Source: Chromera velia (Eukaryota; Sar; Chromeraceae). Taken from it: a stretch of 32,272 bases of DNA. The notes beneath the pieces were generated by a model, which was given only the letters and a program-made list of their open reading frames with translations, was not told the DNA's origin and did no database searches. Every line of letters starts with the position of its first letter. Position 1 is the first letter of the stretch. Shown one piece after another: positions 1-9,828 of the stretch. The translations under genes were made by a program, and so were the position numbers. The stretch lies in assembly GCA_018398765.1 (NCBI GenBank), contig JAHBMJ010000586.1, forward strand, positions 1 to 32,272. The letters run 5' to 3'.

Positions 1-30
1 TCAAATCAAATCAAATCAAATCAAATCAAA
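1..30. repeat. (TCAAA)6 pentanucleotide microsatellite
   Basis: Six perfect tandem copies of TCAAA begin at the first base, so the array probably extends beyond the window. The remainder up to about base 500 shows no convincing gene. A 68-codon minus-strand open frame at 60-266 has no recognisable features. Confidence 0.9.
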
Positions 31-504
31 CATGGTCACTAGTTCACATGTCCAAGCTATTAGAAGTTAGTAATAGGGGAGAAAGTTAATGCGTCATCTG
101 TAAGGACAGCTATGCGGCTAGTGTGCTTGAAGATGACGCAAGTCGAAGCGATGGGTCCCATCTTGCACTTGGTGCCCAAAGACAGAGAACCGCTGGCCAC
201 AATGACCACAGCTGGCCCAGATAGATACACCCGCGCAATTTTAACAACGGAAAGAGTCCGCTTCAAAGTTTAGGTAGTCTCCCCAATCCAGTGCTCCAGC
301 CTCCAAAGAAAGACCCGCCGCTAAAAGCTGATATCTGAGGCCTCGAAGGGCCTCTGACTCTGGAGACCCAGGGGGGTGGAGATTTGCCATCTGCAAGCAA
401 GCAGACATGAAAGAATCATAAATAAATAAGTGAACAGAGACAGAGAAAGCGAGTATGTGAACAAAAGGCGGTTAGGCGTTTGTAGAGACAGGGAGGGCAA
501 GTAT

Positions 505-973
505 GTGAACGAAAGGCAATTGCGTTGAGGAAGGGGGGGAAGGGGATGAGGAGGAAGAGGAAGAGGAGGAGGAGGGAGAGCCTGGAGAGGGTGAAGGAGA
601 GGAGTCCGAGGAAGAAAGCGAGGAAGAAGAGGAGGAGAGGGGAGGGGATGAAGAGGAAGAGGTAGGAGACGATGTTGAGGCAAACGGGGGGGGCAGAGTA
701 GAGGAAGAGGTGAAAGGCCCAGAGACCCGCTGCCTTCAAAAAGAAGAGGGAAGAAAAGAGGGAGACGCAGCGTAGAAGAAGAAGGCTCTCCAAAAAGAGC
801 CATAATTCGTGTTCTCTCCCCCTCTGCCCCAGCCTCTGCTAGTGTTCGGTCCCCTCAGGCGCCGGTCGCTCTGGCTTCTTTTTATAGCCGCGGTGCAGCA
901 GCCGCATCTGCCCCTTCCTCTTTCCGTCCGAGACCACCCAGCCCTAGACCCAGCCGCACTACGGGGGGAGCTT
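505..973 (+). other. Possible coding stretch: acidic then Arg/Ser/Pro-rich, in two frames
   Basis: Two plus-strand frames look protein-like in succession. From about 505 to 690 one frame is dominated by Glu, Asp and Gly with no stop. From about 690 to 970 the -1 frame reads Arg/Gly/Lys-rich (SRGRGERPRD, KRRGKKRGRRS) and then Ser/Pro/Ala-rich, ending at a TGA near 970. The switch coincides with a run of eight G at about 687-694, so a one-base length error there, or a real frameshift or intron, could join them. No start codon is visible. Purine-rich simple sequence alone can make such frames, so this may equally be non-coding. The antisense frames are leucine/proline artefacts of the same composition. 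Confidence 0.25.
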
Positions 974-974
974 G

Positions 975-1924
975 AGGAGGCAATGTTCTTCTTGCTCCTC
1001 CCCCCTCAGCAAACCGGGCAGGGGCTGCGCAAGTACAGAGCTGCAGGCTTACCATCTCCTCGTTTTTCAGAAAGAAGTAGACTTTTTCCGTCTCTTACTT
1101 TGATCGCTTTCTAACGACGGTCAAGGCCTGATATACAGAGAAGCAGAACAGTAAGAGATGAAGCAAAGTCAAAAAAGAGAGTAGTTGTTGGACAGACGCT
1201 GTCATAGAGCTGTTAGAACTTTTTACCACTTATAGGGCTGAAGCAGTTAAAAATTTATATTTTTTAAATATTTTTTTATGTGTCAATAGGCTTTTCAAAT
1301 GCCAATAAACACTTAAAAACATGTTTTTGAAGGTTGGCGCCGCAGGCGAAATTTTTTTTTTGGGATCCTAATTTTTATCATTTTTTTTGTCGGTAAAAGG
1401 AAGGCAGACTGAGGCCATTACCGGTTACCGGCAATTGCCGGTAGACTAGACCTATTACCGACCAGAAAAGCAACCCTGTAGGGGAGTGACAATCTTTCTG
1501 TTCAATTTTCTCTATTGTGCTCATAAGCACATAATGCTGCACATTTGTTTAATTAATCAATGCATTTCTTTCTTTTTTCCGTTTTTGACCCAGAAAAAAA
1601 CACACGAGTGTCTTGCTTGCAAGAAGAGGTCTGGCAGATAGTGTGACCCCGGTAAGTAGTCGAGAAGGCTCACCACCATTCCCCGACCACCACTGAAGGT
1701 TTCATTTTCAAAAAACAAATCTGTTGAATTTTGTTTTGGAGACATGCATCAATCCCGGGAAGAATGGCCGCAAGCAGAAAGTTCTTTCACTCAACTTGCA
1801 ATGCGGACATCCACTTCCCTTCCCACCTGCACATTGCAGAGAGAGGTAGTTTCCCTGCTTTCTTGCAATCTGTCATTTGATACAGCCATCTTCCGTTCAC
1901 GCAGACCAGCCTCTGCTGCTTGGC
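975..1924. other. Intergenic, AT-rich; downstream flank of the membrane-protein gene
   Basis: No gene is supported here. About 1240-1400 is AT-rich with long A/T runs. About 1418-1478 holds repeated TTACCG/CGGTAA words and a perfect 18-bp palindrome, followed by CAACCCTG. The part nearest 1924 is presumably the 3' untranslated region of the minus-strand gene that ends at 1925. Confidence 0.5.
1426..1443. repeat. Perfect 18-bp palindrome TACCGGCAATTGCCGGTA
   Basis: The sequence equals its own reverse complement. It sits among further TTACCG words (1418-1425 and 1454-1459). Such motif clusters occur near the ends of some hAT-type DNA transposons, and CAACCCTG at 1471-1478 could be one transposon end, but no matching opposite end was found in this window. 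Confidence 0.6.
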
Positions 1925-3637
1925 TTAGACGGGCTTTCTGCAACAGCAGCCGCAGCAGCACACCAAGAAGTTCCCTGCGTAGAAGCAGATCAGGCCCACC
2001 ACGGCCAGATAGAACATCGCCCCCTGGGCATAGGTGAAGGAAGCGTAGTCCCCGATGCTGCCTGCCCCCAGGTTCTCTGCCATCGCGGGGATGATTCCGA
2101 AGAAGATGATGGGGATGCCAACGCAGATGCCTCCAATTTGACCAATGATTCCAGTGACACAGTCGAGGATTCTGAAAGGCAGGCAGACAGACGAGCAGGC
2201 AGGCAGGCAAAAAAAAAAGCGTTTTTTTTCATACAGAATCCCTTTTCATACAGATTTTGCATGAAAATGAATGTTTGACCAATGATTCCAGTGACACAGT
2301 CGAGGATTCTGAAAGGCAGGCAGGCAGCCAGGCAGCCAGGCAAAAAAGGTCGCGCATGCATGGTGGAATGCAACAGAGAAAAGCAGAGAAACTGACGCTG
2401 TCAATGATTCTGGCGCCCCTAGAACATGCATGAAGATTATGTGCCAGCAAATAATAATCATGAATTAGAAAAAATGTGACAGCTCACGTTGACAGAGAAC
2501 GGTATCACTGAGCATACATGAAGAGAAAGGAGGCAGTGTTGGTCGCAAAGATAAGGGAAGAGAAAGGAAGTCCGGAGGGGTCTAATGACTGATCATGACG
2601 GATGCAGGTAAATAAAATCCAACGAAAGCAAACCATGTAGACGGGCAGGTGGACGGGCAGGCAGGTAGTGAAGCACACAGACAAGAGGGAGAGAGAGGGG
2701 GGGAAGAGAGAGAGGAGGCGGGGACAGACAGACAGACAAACAAACAAAAGCAAACAGGAACAAACAGCAAAAAGAAAGAACATACAGAGACAGACAGAGA
2801 GAAAGAACATATATAGACAGACTTTGCGCAGATGTTGATCATCGACACATGCGTTTACTTTCATACAGAAAAAAAAAAAGAACATATATAGACAGACTTT
2901 GCACAGATGTTGATCATTGACACATGCGTTTACTTTCATACAAAAAAATAAAAAAGAACATATACAGACAGACTTTGCACAGATGTTGATCATCGACACA
3001 TGCGTTTACTTTCATACAGAAAAAAAAAAAGAACATATACAGACAGACTTTGCACAGATGTTGATCATCGACACATGCGTTTACTTTCATACAGAAAAAA
3101 AAAAAGAACATATACAGACAGACTTTGCACAGATGTTGATCATCGACACATGCGTTTACTTTCATACAGAAAAAAACAAGAACATATACAGACAGACTTT
3201 GCACAGATGTTGATCATCGACACATGCGTTTACTTTCATACAGAAAAAAAAAAAGAACATATACAGACAGACTTTGCACCAGATGTTGATCATCGACACA
3301 TGCGTTTACTTTCATACAGAAAAAAAAAAAGAACATATACAGACAGACTTTGCACAGATGTTGATCATCGACACATGCGTTTACTTTCATACAGAAAAAA
3401 AAAAAGAACATATACAGACAGACTTTGCACAGATGTTGATCATCGACACATGCGTTTACTTTCATACAGAAAAAAAAAAAGAACATATACAGACAGACTT
3501 TGCACAGATGTTGATCATCGACACAAGCTGAAGCCCGCAGCAGACCGCGGCAGCCGCGAGACCGAGCATCATGGGATAAGTGATGCCCTGATGGATCTGG
3601 CAGAGCTCCGAGTACGGGTAGATCTGCATCCATCCAT

Positions 3638-3673
<36 letters not shown>

Positions 3674-4000
3674 CCATCCATCCATCCTTCCATCCAAGTC
3701 AGTCAGCGAGTTCATCCGGAGGGAGGGCTAGGCGCCAGTTGGGTTTCTTCATGGAGAGTGAACAGATAGAACAGAGGGAGGGAAGGAGGGAGAAGGAGAC
3801 AAGACTATCCCCCCCAATAAATACGGGAAGCGAGAGAGAATCGACAATACAACGGGCATTTCAATCTCTCTGAATGAGTGAGCGGTTTGCTGACTGACTG
3901 ACTGACTCCTCCTGCGTTCTCGAAGGCCTTCATGGACTGATCATCGCACATATTGGACTGGACAAGAGTCACACCTGCAGACAAGCAGCCAAGCACGCAG

Positions 4001-4034
<34 letters not shown>

Positions 4035-5438
4035 GTGTTCATGCACAGAGAGACCTGAAGAGGCAGATTGAATTGGCTTCTTACCAGAGAGTGACGGGAC
4101 ACGAAGTGAGGATGCGCATATGGAAGGAAGCGACTGGAGAGACTAAAACCACCCAGCGGAGTAAGTGCACAGAAAAGCCAAACATAAGATATTAATAACA
4201 TCTTCCTGGTCCGACCTGGAGTCCGCACTCCCTCTCTCTCTCTCTCCCTCTCTCACACACGCGTGCGCGCGTGTGCACTCATTCGCAGAGAACTGTTGGG
4301 ATGGAGAGAGAAAGAAACTGAAAGGCAGTTGCGAAGACATTCAGTCACGGAGAAAGGAGGTCGAGAAAACAAAGAGGGAGCGGATAGACAGGCAGACGTG
4401 CAGCCAGGCACGCAGGAAGTCAGGCAGATAGACAAAAGATGGATGGACAACTGGATAGACAGACTGTATGACCTTTTTTTCCTCTCTCAGACAGACAGAC
4501 AGACTATATCGTCTTTTCTTCACTTCACTTTTTCCGAATCGCTTCCTTTCTTTCGGACAGACAGACAGACAGACAGAGTCACTGACTGACCCTCAGGGTT
4601 GCAGCTGCTGTCAAGCTTCCCGCACTGCTCTCCTGTGGTGCCGTCCCCGACCTTCTGTTCGATGCATGCGTCAACTGCAGAGAGAGCATCAGCGGGCAGG
4701 TGAATAGCAGATGAATACATACGTACGCATGTGTAAATGGCATCAATCCGTTTTCCACTTTCCATTCGATGCACGCTCCAACCACGCAGGTCGGTCGAGA
4801 GTCAGCAGAAGGAAGGATTCAAGGAGGATCAAGAGAGAAACGGAGGGAGACACTCAGAGGAACAGAGGGGGTGGGCACCTGTGGCACTGTCAAGCATGTG
4901 CTTTGTCGAATTGGACCAGGTTCCACAACATTTGCGTCAGAACCCAGCAACACCCAATACATGGGCACATGCAACACACATCTCATTCTCAAAGGGCCCA
5001 ATGGCAGGTCATACGGCCAACCCCCAATCGCCTTGCATTTTGTTTTCCACCAGAAAACCTCTTGCACACAACACAGCTGTATACCCAGCCCTCTGTTTTG
5101 AGAAGACCGGCAAACCAAAAGATCGACATCTGTTGTTCACACAACTGACACATTCCGAGCTTCGCGATGTTTGTAACTTTCGGAAACCCCTTGTCTGCTG
5201 TACAGTTCTCTGAGTACGTCTGCTCGAGCATGTCTGCTTCCAGGTTGGCCACGAGGACCAAAACGAAGCAGGCCGCTGCATACACAGTGCATAAATATAA
5301 CACGCAAACGAAAAGAAGGTGGAGTCAGATGTTACGTGTGCGTGCAATGAAGCCAAAGGCGATGAGGAACTAGACCAAAGACGAAACAGACTTACCGTAG
5401 CAGCAAGCAGCAAGAAGAGCGAAGATGCGCAATGCCAT
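1925..5438 (-). CDS. Cys-rich four-transmembrane protein, six exons, 222 aa
   Basis: Exons on the minus strand: 5438-5396, 5275-5150, 4674-4591, 3974-3907, 3623-3523 and 2171-1925. All five junctions close in phase and give one 222-residue frame ending in TAA. The start [14 protein letters not shown] leads into a hydrophobic signal-anchor segment (residues about 3-24). Residues 25-123 form a presumed lumenal or extracellular domain with many Cys. Hydrophobic helices follow at about 124-143, 146-168 and 192-211, then a Cys cluster CCCGCCC (212-218) and a short basic tail, typical of juxtamembrane palmitoylation. Donors are GTAAGT, three GTCAGT and GTCGAT; acceptors are four TGCAG and one TTCAG. 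The topology (large first loop, four helices) resembles claudin/PMP22/Sur7-like tetraspan proteins, but I recognise no family signature. A possible extra exon near 4870-4940 is not needed for an open frame. I am confident it is a gene and unsure of its function. Confidence 0.8.
2172..3522 (-). other. Last intron of the membrane-protein gene, expanded by tandem repeats
   Basis: The 1,351-bp intron runs from donor GTCGAT (3522-3517 on the minus strand) to acceptor TTCAG before base 2171. It is much longer than the other four introns (120, 475, 616 and 283 bp). Most of the donor-side half is the 75-bp tandem array. The acceptor side holds a duplicated exon start and CAGG/CAGA-rich simple sequence. 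Confidence 0.7.
2274..2325 (-). repeat. Duplicate of the last exon's start and acceptor
   Basis: Bases 2274-2325 repeat 2137-2188 almost exactly, 137 bp apart. The copy contains the acceptor (CTTTCAG) and the first ~35 exon bases, then diverges. The downstream copy (exon start at 2171) gives the full transmembrane frame and is taken as the real one. The upstream copy would start at 2308. Confidence 0.85.
2775..3524. repeat. 75-bp minisatellite, ten copies, inside an intron
   Basis: The word GTTGATCAT recurs at 2834, 2909, 2985, 3060, 3135, 3209, 3285, 3360, 3435 and 3510, giving spacings of 74-76 bp. Each unit contains an A-run of about 11, a segment reading ACATATACAGACAGACTTTG, and TTGATCATCGACAC. 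Copies are nearly identical; differences are mainly A-run length, an extra C near 3280 and a few substitutions in the distal copies (for example TATATAG for TATACAG at 2813 and 2888). On the gene's strand each unit begins GTGTCGATGATCAAC, the same sequence that forms the exon-intron junction at 3524-3510. Confidence 0.92.
3627..3694. repeat. (CATC)n tetranucleotide microsatellite
   Basis: About 16 copies of CATC/CCAT with two interruptions lie directly upstream of the 3623 exon acceptor, in the fourth intron of the membrane-protein gene. Confidence 0.9.
4002..4033. repeat. (AC)n microsatellite in an intron
   Basis: A dinucleotide run of about 16 copies lies just upstream, in gene direction, of the 3974 exon in the third intron of the membrane-protein gene. 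The same intron carries further CT, GTGC and (CAGA)n tracts at 4230-4280 and 4380-4580. Confidence 0.9.
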
Positions 5439-6682
5439 TTTGTTTGTGAAGAAGGAATCAAACGATTCGTTGTCTAAAAGGCGTCGTTGACGTGTCTACT
5501 GAAGTCTTGTCGATGCAACGGAACAGAAGAACGACGAGTGTTGCAAGATGTTTTGGAGTCACTTTTGTGAAGGTCTGACTTGGCAGGGGCTGTGAGGCTG
5601 CCTGAATAGTGCTGCAAGATGCACAATTAATCATATTGACAAAGAATCCGGCCGGTGGTTGCATGATCCGTCTGCAAGGTCAGACGTTTTTGTAGTAACG
5701 TTAGTCGACTTTTGGACCGTGAAGTCCCGTAAAGCCTGAGTACAAGCCCATACGTGGTCCGGGAAAGAGATTTTGCGCGCAGCTCGCCTTAAAACGAATT
5801 CAGACCACGCGTACGAATAGATAAGCTAGTGCCTTGAAATTTGTATGGAGCAGAAAGTTAGGATCACCATACAAAAAGGCGCAGACTGAACTGACTTTCG
5901 CGCGCAAAGCGCGCGCGACTGACTCGCCTCGGGGGGCAGCTCAGCTTTGCTGGGCTCAGCCGAGAGGCCCTGAGAACGCACGCAGTCGCATATCGCGCTC
6001 TTCAAATTTTGGGGGGGGAGATCGATGTAACGCTTAAATATGCGGCAGAAATCGGATCTCGACGTGCGTGCGTCACTGCGCGTGCGTCATTTCCACTATA
6101 ATTAATCGGGTATTCTGGCATGCATCGATCGATCGATACATACTTTGCTCTTCATGATACATGCCCCTCAAGTAACTCGCACGGAGTTAATTGCATATGT
6201 GTTCATGCGCGGTCCCGAAAAGCATATTTTGCGCACGTTGCCGTGGCCCCCGCCATTTGCCCATGCATGCATTGCAGGCAAGACATGCCCAAGCCCCCGA
6301 TGGTTTTCATCATGCAATCAAATTATGGTTAACCCCCTAAATAGCCCCCCGAGGCACTCACCCAACTGGTTGGGTGTATCCCGTTGTATATATATAATGA
6401 TTTAATGTCCGTTAACTATTTATATGGTCGACAGTTTAAAATAATTGTTTCTGGCTTCTTAATGCATCAATTAACGATCCTTGCACCGGGAAGTTCGGCA
6501 TCTTTTTGCCCCGGCTGGCCTTTCTTCTTAGCAGTGCTGCTCTTTGGTCTACTGCTGTCCCCGCTCCGGGTGAGCAAGACTCAGAGCGGCCTTCAAAGCA
6601 TCCTTCTTGGTCTTTCATTTCTTGTGCGCGCTTCAAACACACACACGCACGCACGCACGCACGCACGCAAGCAGAAGGTACG
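5439..6682. other. Intergenic region between divergent genes
   Basis: This interval separates the minus-strand membrane-protein gene from the plus-strand gene starting at 6683, so it should contain both promoters and 5' untranslated regions. No confident core-promoter element was identified. Visible structure includes GCGCGC-AAA-GCGCGC (about 5900-5916), GATC/ATCG repeats at 6123-6135, TGCATGCA words near 6118 and 6263, and an (ACGC)n tract at about 6640-6670 close to the next start codon. Confidence 0.5.
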
Positions 6683-8066
6683 ATGGTTAGAACGGCGAAA
6701 GCCAAGGCTGCCAAGGGTGCAAAGTCGAAGCACAGCAAACGGAATGGTCCGGTTGTGAAGCTCGTCCGCTCCCAGGGGGCGGCGGTCGGAGTCGGATCAA
6801 GGATGACAACAAGGTAAAATCGATGATCATTCTCCACCTGTCTATCAGTTTGTATCAGTCTGCACGTATCGGTCAATCTTCCACTCACTATTGCCACTTG
6901 CATGTGTCTTGCTACATGCAGCGTGGGCCAGCCGCCGCACCCTCAGCCTGGACAAGTACTTTTCCAGCCTCACCATCTGCCCGTGCCGTCCCCCTCGCGC
7001 CTATATATCGCGGGAGGACCTTGAAAATGCGTCAGTCGACAAGCATTCTTCTTGCTCTTCATTCAAAGGTAGGAAAATCTGGACTGTCCTGGTCTTATTT
7101 GTGGGGGCCTTCAAGACTTTAAGTTTGCCAGGAGTTGGCAAGCATGTGCACCATAGAAAACATAGTGACCGCCTGACTCTTACTCGTGCTTTTGCAGATA
7201 TATAGATATATACAGTGAAACAAGTCCCCATTTTGGATTTCGCATCAGAAAAGTCAGAGAATGTCATAGCCAAAGATGTCGTATCTAAAGCGTTTTCGCG
7301 GTTCTGATGTTTGCTTCCTCTTCCTTCTCTCTACTTGCAGAAAATCTCGATACAACTCAATGAAGGAGAGGACCACTGAGATGGAGAGGAAATGCACGAT
7401 CCTCGAGTGAGTTCGTTCAAGCCCTTTCAATCAGATTTGTGTTTGGGGGGAAGGAAGCCGTATTCGTTATCAGATTCCTTCAGAGAACCGCCGGTTTACT
7501 TATTTCGGTATGCAGCTTTCTTAGCGTCATACCGCTCTCAGCCCCACACAGTCTTATGTCCGTTTGGGTCATCTGGTGTCGGTGAGCATCCTTGTTTTGT
7601 TTGCAGTGAGAAGAAGGATTCAACACGGCAGTTCGTTGCGTGGCTTTGCCTGGACACATGTCCATAAGTTTTCAGGTGCTACAGAGGTCTCTTTTTAGTT
7701 GTGTCTGGCCGATTAGTGTTTGCATTCTGGTATGAATGTATGAGTCTGCAGGGGAGAGAAAGTGGCCCACAGCGTGAAGAACGTGTACGACTGTGAAAGC
7801 AAGAGGCTGCTGAGGAGGGGGCTGAGCAGGTCAGAAAGGCGTGAAGAAGGCATATGACCCGCAGCTTCTCATCTCTGAACGGAAGTGCGGAGGTAGTCAC
7901 ACTGAAAGATCGGTCCATTGCGAATCCTGCCCGTGCCCCCACGTGAGTTGGTACACACGGTCCCTTCATTGTGAACCGGCCGCCTCTCGGTCCATTGCGA
8001 TTCAGGCCATGGATTTGGTTAATGCTGGTGAGATGCCAGCAGCTGATAGCTCTTGTGGCCGACTAG
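6683..8066 (+). CDS. Small basic coiled-coil protein, up to six exons, ~170 aa
   Basis: Proposed exons: 6683-6813, 6932-7030, 7341-7406, 7752-7829, 7865-7942 and 8006-8066, with every phase closing (513 bp, about 170 residues). The N-terminus is strongly basic (MVRTAKAKAAKGAKSKHSKR). The middle reads SREDLENA then KSRYNSMKERTTEMERK and GEKVAHSVKNVYDCESKRLL, charged helix or coiled coil. Donors are GTAAAA, GTCAGT, GTGAGT, GTCAGA and GTGAGT. Uncertain points: the first junction can instead use donor GTCCGG at 6748 with the TGCAG acceptor at 6921, also in phase. The last two exons are weaker; reading on from exon four would stop at about 7857. The protein family is not recognised; the lysine-rich start suggests nucleic-acid binding or nuclear targeting, which is inference. 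Confidence 0.6.
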
Positions 8067-8350
8067 CGGTTCAAAGGGTGTCTGAGTACCAGGGTGACCT
8101 TCATTCGTGCCAACAATTCGCTTTGCGTTGCATCTTTTAAAGGGGTGGAGTCTTTCGATAGTAACCACTTTCTCTCTCTTTCTTGGGCTCTGTCTAATTT
8201 GGCTTCAATTTCGGTTACAATTGCATTCAGAGCCTCTGGATCTGCTCTTGTTTCTGTACATTCAGTCAGTCGGTGCAGCAGATTGTCTGCTTTGCCCCTG
8301 TATGCAGGGCAAACCGCGTCTTCCAGCCCTCTGTAAGGACCCTGGTGCAT
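8063..8350 (-). CDS. Small helical protein, 95 aa
   Basis: A single minus-strand frame from ATG at 8350 to TAG at 8065-8063 encodes 95 residues. After a short start (MHQGPYRGLEDAVCPAYRGK) the protein is amphipathic helix: ADNLLHRLTE, then EALNAIVTEIEAKLDRAQER, then a Lys/Ser linker and a second helix around SELLARM. The heptad-like Leu/Ile pattern and even charge look like real coding sequence rather than a shadow frame. The frame stays open upstream to about 8542, so a spliced or earlier start is possible. It converges on the plus-strand gene ending at 8066. I recognise no family. Confidence 0.55.
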   Translation of the reverse strand: MHQGPYRGLEDAVCPAYRGKADNLLHRLTECTETRADPEALNAIVTEIEAKLDRAQERERKWLLSKDSTPLKDATQSELLARMKVTLVLRHPLNR

Positions 8351-9828
8351 GGGGATGACCACCAAGCAACATATACAATAAGGCTGCAAAAGGGCCTGAG
8401 GACCAGATCGCAGCGCGAGGGAGGGAAACGAAACGGGGGGACGAAGGAGATGAGGGAAAAGTAGAGGAAAGGAAGAGGAGAAACGAACGTTGGGCAGTAG
8501 GATAAGACGTTTGGAACATATTTGGCCTGACGCCTCTGCCAAACTGCAAAACCGCCCCCCGTGAAGCGGCCCTTTCTAGACACATTGTCAAGCATCAATC
8601 CATTCATCAACTTCCCGGTTGATCACTGTTCTTAAAAGAAAGAGACGGCCAACCTTGGTGGCTTTTTTCTTTCTCCTGATGGTTAGATTGACAGTCACAA
8701 ATTCTTCCAATCCGGTCGACCCTAGGGTAATCGACTTAAAATATTACTAGATGAATTTTAGGGGTTACACATAGGGTATATTAGTATTTAACGTCACCCC
8801 TACACTAAAAACCATTTTTTTAGGACTTATTACATTAAATTACTTCAAACAAAGTCAACATCTTATCAGAATGCTCACTGGTTCGCTTGCAATCTGCGAT
8901 GAAAGTCTTGTCTCCAGGTGATATCTAGAAAGGGCTTGTAAACTCGTAATCCATAATATATAGTAAAATGGGGTAAACAGCCCCCCTCTCTGGACTTTCC
9001 TTCAAAAAATAAAAGAAAACCGTTATGATGCGATAATGTCATCACTAGACTTCAATCTCAACATCCATGACAACATCAGGGTCCTTCATCGCATGTCAGG
9101 GACGAGTAAGGTGCTTTTTGCCCCCCTTTCTGCATAGGAGACTGGCAAAGGGGCAATACAGCATTATTCTAGACTTATGCATTGCATGATAGCCTATAGA
9201 CGGATTAATAATAATGGCGTATAATGATGATGATGATTAAAGTTAAGAAACGAATTTAATGTATTTCTATACATGTATTTATATATGTATAATTTACAGC
9301 ATAAATCAGGCTTAGGAACATTGACTAACTCTCTGGGTCAAGCTCGGGGTCGGGCATCATCAACTTGAAGGCATGGTACGTGCTTTAAATCCGAGATCGG
9401 TTGATCATGGTTGATCGATTGAATAGACAGTCCAACGTCGGTCTGTCTAACTGTCTGTTTGTCTGTCTGTCCATCTGTTTTGCGTTTCCACTGTCAAAGA
9501 ATGACAGGTGTGTGACAGGTTTTCGTATGTTTGGTCAGGCTTGCGCGGTTTGCGTAGCTTTCTTTCTGTCATGCAATAGGTGATCACTGAGGGGATAGCG
9601 GTTAACCAAAACCTCACTTTCTTTTTTTTTTCATTTAGAGAAGAGTTTTTTGTATTTTTTCACGCTTTGTCACATTCTTTTCTGTTTTTTTATCTTCTTT
9701 TTTGGCTCGGTTATCTTCTCTATTCTGTTGTAGCCATGCAGTGTTTACTGCGGATTATTACAAAAACTCATCACCTTTGTGAGGCTGTCTCCCTCGTTAA
9801 CATCATCAGAGGTGGAAGATGCGGTCTC
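8351..9828. other. Intergenic, AT-rich
   Basis: 8351-8620 is the 5' flank of the 95-residue minus-strand gene and is purine-rich on the plus strand. 8700-9300 is AT-rich without a usable frame. 9430-9480 is a degenerate (CTGT)n tract. 9600-9720 is T-rich on the plus strand and probably includes the 3' untranslated region of the minus-strand gene ending at 9829. No RNA gene was recognised. Confidence 0.5.

Noticed and set aside
1-30. Telomeric repeat
   Set aside because: TCAAA differs from TTAGGG/TTTAGGG-type telomere units and there are only six copies, so an ordinary microsatellite is more likely.
321-803. 160-codon minus-strand Leu/Pro-rich frame
   Set aside because: Composition is the mirror of the GAG-rich plus strand, with no helix pattern or start context.
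2505-3731. Long repetitive open frames on both strands through the 75-bp array (up to 243 codons)
   Set aside because: They arise because the 75-bp unit is divisible by three and lacks stops in some frames; the array lies inside an intron of a better-supported gene.
4819-5118. Possible extra exon of the membrane-protein gene ([13 protein letters not shown]...)
   Set aside because: The flanking exons already join in phase across it, and no clear acceptor-donor pair bounds it.
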